From: Opisthocomus hoazin
Lineage: Eukaryota > Chordata > Aves > Opisthocomiformes > Opisthocomidae
Direction: 5' to 3'
Length of the DNA stretch: 64,000 nucleotides
NCBI RefSeq assembly: GCF_030867145.1
Contig: NC_134414.1
Location: 21,532,518-21,596,517 of the forward strand
Shown here in pieces: positions 41,504 through 53,500 of this stretch (the stretch's first letter is position 1; each line of letters begins with the position of its first letter). The position numbers and the translations under genes were made by a program. The notes under the pieces were generated by a model. That model worked only from the letters and a program-made list of their open reading frames with translations, was not told the origin of the DNA and ran no database searches.

Positions 41504-44500
41504 CTGAAATATGTAAACAACATTTAAGAATGCTATAAACACCAACGTATAATTCATGAAACAGAATTTTCCTCCTCCCTTCCACTCACAAGCTTGCCTT
41601 TATCCAGGCTCCTTATGTCATTGTTTACAACCTGTTTACAAGGTGTCTTTATAACACACCTACTAATAGGCTACAATGCATCTGAAAACCTCCTTTAATG
41701 TTTTTCCCCATCCTATTATTAATGGTAATTCAAATATTGTCATTATTTGTGCCTCTAACCACTTTATGCAGATAATGCTGTCATTTTTGTACACTGAACA
41801 GTTCCAAACTTTGTGTCGACCTGTGGCTGCTAAAGCCGAGATCTAACTCTGCACAGCAAAACAGGAAAAAGAAATTAGTACTTCCAGAGAGCAGAAACTT
41901 CTTTCACTAGAGATCTGCATCTCCTGTGGAAGCAATAACTATTTCGCCTGCTTCTCCCCTTACCACTCTATTAGCCATACTTCTGGAATTTCTTTTCCAT
42001 GTATTCATTGCTTTGTAATACAGCAGCGTAGCTTGTGAAGGGGTAAGTATGAAGGGAAAAGGCAAGAAAGTTGTGTATAGGTTATCTCCTCGCCTAATAG
42101 AAACCACATACCAAGTGACACTGGAAACAGGTCTGACTGTGGGGATGGGGGCAAAAAAAATTAAAATATCTGATTCTGCAAAACAACTATTATGTCAGGT
42201 TGCCTCTTCAGTGATGAAGCAAGCTTTAGAAAAGCTCTTCACGCTGATCTCCTGTGAATAACACGAACCATGTCTGCTACTGATGAAAGTAAGGACTGAA
42301 TATGACATTTGTAGCATTGGTAGCAGCAGCAGCTGGGGAAAAGTAATAAACTGATCTATGGTACTAACCTGGAGCACTTTATAATAGTAGCAGTAAAGCC
42401 TGTGAGGCTGAAGCAGTTCTCTTGCCATTAATTGTCCTACTTTAGCAATTTTTCTTGCCTCTTCATCGTTTTCCTTGAAAATTGAGATGAAACGAACGAA
42501 TAACAACGCAATCAGTGAGTTACTCAAAGCCTGGCTGGCATTAGAAGTTTTATTAAAAAGGCTATTCCAATCTGCAGCTTTATGTGCAATTACTCGTAGA
42601 CTGCAAAGGCATACTTTAAATTGCAGATTTTTTTAAAAGACTGGATTGCTTTTATGGTCACAACTGGTACCTGAGGGCTATCAATAACAACTTTCATGGA
42701 TAATTGTACAGTTTTGAAAACTCAGTTGATTACTGCTCTACTGTTTTGTCCAAGCCACAAGCCTCTTCCAAACTGGGTCTGACATCTCCCACACATACTT
42801 AGTTTTACAGAAGATAAAGCCACAGCCGTTGTCCTCTCCTATGCAATGCAATTCAATGTCTTCCTTTTAAAAATAACTCTGCTTGAATTCATATACTTAC
42901 TGTCACATTTTTTAGGTCTGTATTTCAGAAGTTTTAGTATTCTCATCTGATTCTTTATGAAGAACTACAGTACTCTCAGAACAGAAACTTTTTCTATGTG
43001 TTTTAACCTAATAGCTAAACTTAAAGCACAAGTGGTGTTTTCAACCACACAACTGTATTGGTTTGTTTGGTTACAGAATCCCAGCTTCTGATTCTGAGCA
43101 TGTTACAGAGCAGCAATTTTTCTGTTAATTTGAACAGAACATGCGATGACTTCTGTTCTAGTCAGGACCTAAAAAAAGCAATAGAATTAATTAGGCACTA
43201 TCTAGGATTCTGGGCATTTCTTTGAAAATTACCTGCATTAGTCAGCATACTAAGGCTCTGACTCCTGAAACACTTCTGCACATATCTAGAATGAATTAAG
43301 TATTTCCCTGAATAGAGATGGTTACTTGAATGAAGGCCTTCCCATCTTATACTAACAGCAAAATGTACTTCCTTTATCCCAGGATCTCAATAGAGTTCAT
43401 GCAAAATATGTATGTGGAAATACAAAACGAAGAGAGTATTAAGCTAAATTGGTTTACATGTTTGTTTATAACTTTGAATTAGTAATGGAACTTACCTTAG
43501 CCCATTTTATTTTCTCTAGCAAGTCCTCTAAGTTTCTCTTAACTGGAACATAATGTTTCCAAGGTTTTAATCCAATATAAAAGTGTTCATAGTAATGGGA
43601 ATCTTGCTTCAATACTAGGCTGTCACCCAGCAAGAGGTATGGAAACCTGTAAGCTGCTACGGTCCCGTCTACATTCACTTGGTATTTGTACTACAACATG
43701 AAGATGGAGGGAAAAAAGGTGAAATGCTTTGAATCGGAACAGGAACGCTGACTGTATAAAAGATCATTTTCACTGGTAAGAAGTAATTGTGTTTATGAAT
43801 TCTCATCTTCAAACCTGTCTAGTGTTAAGCAGGTGTAGTTTCATGGTGTTCTGGGTAACATAATGGAAAAAGGATTTGTTTTCAACCCAAGAGTGACAGT
43901 CAAGAACCTGTGTGTCACATGGACTGCCTGATGGGTATGCTATTAAAGTGTCTTAGGACAGAGCAAGGGGTAGAGCTGGGAAGGAAATAAAACTAATCTA
44001 TACTTAAATTCAGAAAGAGGAAATTTATTCTGTCTTAAAATTGTATTATTATGTAGAATAACCTGAAACATGTATTATTATATAAAATAATCTGAAACAT
44101 ACTAAAAGTAACAATGAATGTACTGCTCTTGGCTGCTACAGCATTTCTGATATATTAATCTCTGGAACAGAACTTCAGTTGCCATATATTATAATTGCTT
44201 TTTACAGGACTCTGTCCCCTTTACTTTTTATACCTCTGTTGCAGTGGAATTTGTATGTTAAGGTGCAACAAAAACACCCATCTATTTTTCTAACTTGTTA
44301 TTACAAGGACTCTTTCTGACATCCATAATGTACTTGCAATGGACACAAGTTGTGTCCACTGTTTTCATATTTACCCCAAATAAAAGAAACCCTGATGGTG
44401 AGAAATCAAATTTCTGATTCTACTTAAAAAATCTATTTAAAAAAAAAAATCTCCAAGAACTCTCTTTAAGGGACACCACAAGAAAAGTGTAGTGGCTTTC

Positions 44501-47500
44501 TTTAGAATTTTCCTATGACTTTGATTACACATTGTCTATCTACCCCGCACAGACCAGTGTTCCCAGTGTAGCACAATTGTTTTGTTTACTGAATGGAATT
44601 AGCAAAAGTAAACCTCGTCTTTTCAGCCGGTAAGAACTGGACAGGAAAATTAATCCAAGACTGTAATTTGCTTGCTACCTTAAAGAAGTCAAAGAAGCCC
44701 ATCAGCTGAACCTTTCCCAGCTCTTTTTCTTTTTCTCTGAAGAAGAAATATCCTGTTATTCCAGCATCTAGTAGTTCTGGATTTTCCTTGGATAACTTGA
44801 CAAGATGGAGACGTTCTTCTCGGCTGTCTCGACCTCTAAATAAAGCTCGCTCAGTTTTGTTTTCCCAGAATGGGCCTATGAGCATTGAGTGATAAGGTAA
44901 AAGCAAACAGTAATGAAATGTTCATGGTATGTTTAGTGCAAATAAGGAACCTGCTATGACAGTGGCATTACACTCAGAGGCATGGTAGAACAGGCATGAT
45001 TTCTTGTAGTGAATCCATAATCACTTATTAATCACAGCGTTTAAACTCCCAGTTCTGCCTTGAATTTTGGGATGAGAAACTGAGCCACTTATAAAAGGAA
45101 AATCAGAGAATTGCTTTTCCACTCAACAATTTTATATTTAAATAACTTGAAATATATTGAAACCTACATAAGGAATTTAATCAAATTATGCTAAGTAAAA
45201 TACTAATAATTAAAGTAACTATCCATCCATAAAGCCTGCCACAATAACCCAAATTTCTTTACTAAAATCCACTTCTGTTATCCAGCAATTTAGTTAGGTC
45301 TTTGAGGAATCACTTAACTATTACTTCAAAAGGAAAAAAAAATAGCTATACTGTGTCCTCAAGATACTTAGCAAGAGCCTGAAAGACTTCATCTCTGCTT
45401 ACTGCCTGCTTTTAAAAACATTAAATATATCCTTCCTCATCCGTCTGCTGGAAACTTCCTGAAAGGACCTACTAAAGTGGAGCAGGCTCTTATCATCTCC
45501 TAACCGGAAAAGCAGCTGTATTAAATTAGTAAACACAGAGTGCTTTGAACTGATAATTAAAATATTTAATTTAGAAACTAGAGAAACTGTGAACTGATCA
45601 AACAGAAATACGTCCTCACTCAAGTTTTACTTCTTAGGTATGCCATGTGTCTGATCCCTAAGTACTCATGAATTTCCTGGGGGGGAGGAAGACACCCGTC
45701 AGTAAAACTGACTCTTCCTTCACAGCTAGAAAAACAATTAATAAGATCCCATTCTGAGGTATTTTTTTTTTACACAGACCGTATTTTCTTACTTGAAAGA
45801 GGTTACAGCTTACTTCTTTCGTGATTCAAACTAATTTTTATGTAAACAGAACACTGGGCCACATCACTGTCACGAAAAGGATTACTATTTGATTAGAAGT
45901 AACATGATTCAAGTCCTTCACTGAGGAGAAAGGCCTTTCAATTGTATTTACTCTTCTTTTGACAGGTCACAGTAGTTATCTTCTGGATACCTTTAAGTTA
46001 AAATTCACCATTATTGCAAACAGGACTTCTCATATTTTGGCTCTAAATCCATATTAAACACCTGCTTAGCAGCACTGTTGAAAGTGTTTGCAATCTGTAA
46101 AGACTAACCTGCTTGTATTAAGAGACCTCCTAAGGCACTTGTGAACTGAAGACTTTAACATATTATTTGAATGCAACTTGCTAATTTGATGGAATTCACA
46201 AATTCTCTTTTGAAATCCATGATCTCTAATTTACCTGTATTTCCTTGAATAGAAAGGAGATCATTGGTGACACCACGCAGGGTTTCTAGAGTTGAGTGTG
46301 TTACATCATACGTTGGAAGGACTATATCTCTTGAATCCACAGAGCCACACCATGAAATGACAGGTATAGGACCAGGTGTATCATTAGCTTTCCGATACTC
46401 AACTGGCCAATCTCCAACATTGAGATAAAACTCCACATCAGGAAGACGAACCTAAATGTACACCCAAGAAAGGATAACAACACAAAGAGAGCAGCTGTTT
46501 GTCACTCTTACATGTATTCCTCAGTTCTCTTATGTCGTGCAGAATCAATAAACCTACCAGATGATACAGATTTAGCTGAGCTTAAGGTATGAATTTCAAG
46601 TTTCTGCACCGCAACCAAGTATGAAAGGAACACTCACAGAGGCAAGGAAAAGGATTGCAGAGTCTGGCCTTAGCCCCTGCAGCTTTCCCAGCAATTTCAT
46701 TACTGTGAAGGTCAAACCCCACACGTTAGTTACAGCCTGATCCTTAAAGGTAAACTGTCATCTTGATGAAAAAACAAAAGACAAATCTTACTTCAGGAAT
46801 TCTAAATCTGAAGATACAACAACAAATGCAGTATTGACATATCAGAACATGACTTCTTAGTCTTAAATGATTGAAACTGATACCTTTCTTGCCAGCGACA
46901 GGAACATTTCATCAGAGAACATTTTGAAGTCCGTATACTTCCCTAAGGAACGACGGTAGACATGATTATTGAGGATAGTGTAATGAACAATAGCACCTCT
47001 TGTTTGACTGAACTTTGTTGGGATTTCCTTAAGCATTCGCTGAAGGTCGATGGTGGGAAAAGAAATGAAGTCCTTTGTAATCTGAGGTTCTTGGGATGGA
47101 CAAGACATAAGGTTCTGCCAGATCTCAGGGTCTTCTTCAGGACAGTCACAATACTCATGATAAACTGGTCCTGCAGAAAACAAAGCACTGAGAGTCTATA
47201 TTTGTGATTCTACAGCAACCATAATTCCCCAAACACATGAGTGTACAGGTGTAGACATTACAGTGGCTTGACATTGTTGATTCCAACTTTTCTTAAGTTT
47301 TTCTGGGAAATCCTCCTCCTTGTAACATTTCTGGGGTTTAGCAGTGTAACTGAAAAAACAGCAACATTCTTCTCTTTTCAGAAATCAAAATACTACGTTT
47401 TTTTTGTTATCAGGGTAAAATTCATCTGCAAAATGAAGCTCCATTATTGTGCTACCTGTCAACCACGTAAAGCATTCAGAATTGTTCTAACTCTCCGTAA

Positions 47501-50500
47501 CTACCAAAGCTCAGGTATTACAGTTTCAATTTAAGCTTAATTCAGAACTTTGATACAGTAGTCTTTACCTCTGGCATAAGGTGTTTGATTTTATGTATAA
47601 TCAACAGTTTTTTCTGTCCTTTTGAAGCAGAGAGCTTAGGTATAAGCAAGAGTCTCTTAGAGTGTGAATAAAGAGCCCTTATTTCATGGACTTCTAAGCA
47701 AAACAGGTTCTGTCCTGTGTCACAGTTTCATGGCTGCTGGCGAATGTGCCCCAGCAAACTACCTTGAGGACTCAGGACAGTTTTATTTCAGTTTGAAGCT
47801 TCAAAGTTTGTGTTTAGGAAATTTTACTAAAAGAACCCATGACTGAATTCTGGTTAGAAGAAGTAGCCATGAACTGAAACAAGACTCTCCAGAGAAGTAA
47901 CTTTATATTCCAACCCCTACTATTCTGTGATTCTGTGATTAACTTTTTCTTTGCTAAACAGCTGTCCATTTGGGAGCAAGAGAAGGAAGTTAAAGAAGCA
48001 GATCTGCAACGAGAGAATAATTTGCCTTGCTTTCCCTGCTTTTAAATAGTTCTTCCGTAGTATAGACCTGCACTGAATTAAACTGGGCTAATGGAAAGAA
48101 AGTTAAATATTGTCTGGTTAAAAAACCATTGTCGTTATGAAGGACCACATGTTTTAGAAATCACAAACATTTGAATTCTAAAGTGTTGGGAACAACTCCT
48201 TGCTTTTGCAGGTAATATTTTCTACTTTAGACAAAAATAACACAATGTTCAAGTGAATAGCTGCTTGAAAACAGTAAAAATAGAGGCATTGCTCCCTTAT
48301 TCCCTACCAAATTTGAAAAGATCTGCTTCCTTTGGCAAGAGGGAAGAGGAGATGTCCAGACACATCACCTTAATGTCCATCATCTACATGCCTATGCATC
48401 TAGGTCCTGTAACTTGGCAACGTATAGAGATTGGCACTGCCTACTTCTCTGTATAAGGAGAATGTTTGCGAGGAGACTGCATGAACAAGGGCAAACGAGC
48501 CTCTTATATTCTACCTCTAGCAGTAAATTAGTCCATAGCATTTCTGTAGCTATCATTGTACATTACATTAAATGAAAAAAATACCCTTACCTTTCAAAAT
48601 ATAAGGAGATTGCGCTACATGCTGCTCACCATAAAGTATCTCAATTTGTAACCCTTTTCTGACACTCCCGTACATCCGATACCGCATAAGAAATGTGCCA
48701 TCATTTCTATCCAAAGGGCGAGGGGTGTAAATTCTGGTGACTTCTTTTGGAGAGAGTGCTTTAATTACCACTTTAAACTGTGTTCTTCCTGAAAAGAGGA
48801 AAACAAAACCATATAAAAGCACTTTAAGCTATAAGAATCACATATATGAAATAAAGGTGAGAGCAAACTCTACTGGATTATGTCCATGGAATTCAATTTA
48901 ATCACATACCTGAAAAATGGAAAACCTGTATACGGAGATTAAAAGTTAAATAATGATTACAACATAGAAGGAAAAGCTAACAGTATTTTGAAGCAAATAT
49001 TAGGTTTAATATTAAGTTTTCAAGTTAGTGCTCTGAGGAACAATCATTTCCTCTAGAGTAAGAGAGATAGGAAACCAAGTCAAAATGACAGGGAAAAAGA
49101 ATACTTGCCAGCTTGTGGAAAGGCAGTTGCAGCATGCAGGACTCAGATACAAATTGTTCACCTTTGGGCTGCAGCTGACTGTCTTGCAAAATTAAAGTCC
49201 CAGCTACTGAAAAGCAGGGATAAGAGAATGGTAATAGAGATGTTTCCTGGGTATCTGTCTGACCTGTGCTCAAAGATCACCAGCATTTCACCATTAAAGC
49301 ACCGTGGTATTTTAAGTGGGCATGGAATATTTTGTGGACAACATGAGTATGCATAAACACAAATCTGTTTTCCCTTATCTCTGTCACAAATGGTCATTGT
49401 CGACTTTATTCTTCAAAAAAGAGGGGGACAGATTATTCTCAAAATGTTATAGTCTAACCACTGCAAACCAAACAAATCTAAGGAATGTTACCACAAAATA
49501 GTGTTCAGAAAGAAATGAAACTGGAAAAATCCAGATAAAATCAAGATGCTACTAAAGTCTGAATGTGTTCCAACAGCACTAAAAGATTAAGATATTACTT
49601 ATTGCAATTCATAGCTTTATATACTTTACATCCATAAGACAGTGATAATGCACTAACGTGGTATGTAAGTACAAGAGTCGTTTAACAGTCAATCTTGTCT
49701 TCCTTAGAGCTCTGCATCTTGAAACTGGATTCAACTCAATTACTGTGCAAGAGCCTCCAAATTAAATTAGGCAGAAACATTATTTCAGATGTGTATTTCC
49801 TGACAACAGATGCCATGCTTCTCCACAGAGAGAACAGTCACCCTGAGTAACTCAGATTCTTCCAGATATTGCTGTCAGAGTGGATCTCCCTATAAACATA
49901 TGGTCAATGTCTGCGAGGAGAAGAATCTGTCAAAACTGAACACACCCTCTCTTCTGCTTTGTTTTCAAACGTAAGAATATAAAATGTAGATTATTTGTAA
50001 TGAACCCTCAGTTTTGTCATTATTCAAAGTCCATGCTAGCTGAAGATCATAGAATCAGATAATGGTTTGGGCTGGAAGGGACCTTATAGATCATCCCGTT
50101 CCACCCCCCCTGCCATGGGCAGGGACACCTTCCACTAGACCAGGTTGATCAAAGCCCTGTCCAGCCTGGCCTTGAACACTGCCAGGGAGGGGACATCCAC
50201 AGCTTCTCTGGGCAGTCTGTGCCAGTGCCTCACCACCCTCAAAAATAAAGGATTTCTTCCTTATATCTAATCTAAATCTACGCTCTTTCAGCTTGAAGCC
50301 AATACCCCTTGTCCTATCACTACGTGTCCTCATAAAAAGTCCCTCTCCAGCTTTCTTGTAGATCCCCTTCAGGTACTGAAAGGCTGCTATAAGGTCTCCC
50401 CGCAGCCTTCTCTTCTCCAGGTTGAACAGCCCCAACTCTCTCAGCCTTCCCTCACAGCAGAGGTGCTCCAGCCCTCTGATCATTGTTGTGGCCTCCTCTG

Positions 50501-53500
50501 GCCCCGCTCCAACAGCTCCATGTCCTTCCTGTGCTGAGGTCTCCAGAGCTGGATACAGGACTCCAGTTGGGGTCTCACCAGAGAGGAGCGGAGGGGCAGA
50601 GTCCCCTCCCTTGACCTGCTGGCCATGCTGCTCTTGATGCAGCCCAGGACACGGTTGTCCTTCTGGGCTATGAGCGTGCACTGCCAGGTCATGTTGAGCT
50701 TCTCATCAACCAGCACCCCCAAGTGCTTCTCCTCAGGGCTGCTCTCAAACCATTCTCTGCCCAGCCTGTATTTGTGCTCGGGATTGCCCCGACCCATGTG
50801 CAGGACCTTGCACTTGGCCTTGCTGATCTTTATGAAATACCAAGAAGCCAGTCAGAATATCTTCGTCTGACAACATACTGAGCAAACGAAACAAAGTAAG
50901 TGTTCATTCCTTCTCAAAATGCCAGTGCGGCAAGCAGTGCTCCCACCAAGGAATGCAGAATATTATCTTTGGTAGCTAGCAGATGTATCATAAGAAGCCC
51001 TCATTTGACTAAGTATCAGTCCAGAATGATTTCCAGAAGTGCACTTCTGACTTCTGAGAAGCAGAGGAATGTTAAGGTTGCTCCAGATACAGGTACTTCC
51101 TTTTCAGAGGAATGATGAGTGGACACCTTCCTGCTTGCTTAGGTGGTAGGCTGAAGACACATCAGCTGAACAGTTATGCAGTGTGACATTTCCTTGGGCA
51201 AGTACGAGTATAGCTCAAGCAATGCTAAGACTTAAACTCCAGAATAATTTCTATAAATTGGTATATTGGTTTAGATCTAAGCCTGTCACAGCTTTGGATA
51301 TCTACAGCTTGGATCTATGTGAATAGAATTGATTCAGATTGGCTCCCTATTTGGGAGCTCCTCAACTTGTTTTGGTGCATCTGCAAGCAGAGTCATCATC
51401 AGAGAACAGACAGAACAGTATAGTTTTGCCCTCTCCATGTATTTTTGACATCCAGCTACTGACTACCTTTCAAGATGACATAAAGTAGAACTACACTGAT
51501 AACGTGTTAATGGTACACTGATAATGTATTAATGGCTGTATGACCACAGGCAATTTATTGACCTTTAAACCAAAGAAAGGTCTGCTCAGTATTTTGCATC
51601 TTGCTGTCACTAGCAGAGAAGCGCAAGATAGAAAGAAATTACAGAGGAATACTTTTGAACTTACACTCTCCCCCTTCTAGAAATCTGCAACAAAAGGACT
51701 TGAAAAATCACAACTCGTACACACATAGTTTTAATGGCCTTCAGTGGATGTTTTCCATGACTGCTTAATCCCCCATTTGAACATTCTGCTATTTGTCGTA
51801 TGAAAAGCATCCTAAGGCAGTTCTTTTTCCAAAATGTGATTACATGTTACAGAGAAGACACTTGTTTTAAAACTTCTTCTGTCTGATAACACAAGAATTA
51901 CAGGCATTAAAGGAAGTTCTGGGAAACAATGAATTATAGTTCTCCATTTGTTTTCTTCTCCTTGAATCAGCCTGAATCCTGTAACTAGTTTCAAAACTGT
52001 CCGTGAGTCAGATATCCAGAACTATTCAGAGAGCAGTCAGGTTCTTTCTAAACATATCCTTCAGTTCTTCTTCAGTCTGTACAAGATCATGTTGATGATA
52101 ACATGATGCACTTGATAACAGATACATGATGGAGTAACACAGGATAGAGAACCACAGAACTGTTGAGTTTGGAATGGACCTCTTGAGATCTTCTAGTCCA
52201 ACACCGCTACTCAGAAAAGTCAGCCTGAGCACGCTGTCCAGGACTGTGTCCTGTTGAGTTTTGAGTATATTCACAAATGGAGACTCCACAATGTCTCTGG
52301 GTAATCTGCTCCAGTGTTTGACCACCCTCACAGAAAAAAAAAGCTTTTTTCTTGTGTTCAGACTGAATTTCACATGACTGCTTCCAGTCTTCAGAAACCT
52401 GTCTCATTTGTTGTAATCTTTCAAAGATAATCAAAAGTGACCTCGCAATGACATCAGCCAGCTCCCTGAGCACTCGTGGGTGCATGCCATCAGGCACCGC
52501 AGGCTTAGGTACGTCCAGATTTTTAAGTGTTCCCTAACCTGATCCTCTTCCACCAAGGATAGGTCTTCCTTGTGCCAGACTTGCCCTCTGGTCTCAGGGG
52601 CATAGGATTCCCGAAGGCTGGTCTTACCAGCAAAGACTAAGGCAAAGTACCTTGACCTTTTCTGTGTCATTTGTCACCAGGTCCCCTGCCCCATTCAGCA
52701 GCAGCCTGACATTTTCCCTATACTCCTTTTGCTGTTGATGTACTTGTAGAATCCTTTCTTGTTGCCCTTCATACCCCTCACCAGACACAACTCCACATGA
52801 ACTTTTGCATTCCTAACCCCATCCCTGCACAATCAGGCAGCATCTCTATATTCCTCTTGGATCACCTGCCCCTGCTTCCACCTCCTGTACACTTCCTTCT
52901 TCTGTCTGCGTTTAGCCACAAGCTCCATGTTCATCCCCACAGGCCTCCTGCCATCTTTCTTTGATTTCCTGCTGGTAGGGATGGACCATTCTTGAGCTAG
53001 AAGAGACAAGCTTTGAATATCAGGCAGCTGAGAAGGCAACAGGGAAGAATGACTTCTTCAGAAGAAAAGGAGTATTTAAATTTTCGTTCTTCACAATGAT
53101 CCTGACGGAATTAGACTTCTCTTGGATTTGAATTTCAGAGAAAATGAATAAATGCCAACTAAGATGACACCGCAGAAACTTGAGCCCCTGTGGTTAAGAC
53201 TTGGGGACAGTTTCATTAAATGAGAAGGACAGCGTACCCAGGTCTTAGACATCTGGGACAGCATTTGATTAATTTCCTCTTGTGTGATCCATACTTTTAA
53301 GGCCAAAGTATCTGCTTTTTACTCTATCAGAGTGGAGAGACTTCAGAGATTTCAGAGACTCTGAAGACTGAATCTAGGGCCAGCACAAACATTAAGATGG
53401 TGTTAAGTCTTTTGAAAGGCTTGAGAAGAAAATGTCAGGGGGTTAGTTTCCTCATAAATGGTCTTTTGCATGAGGACAGTGTGGAGCTGTAGTCCAACTA

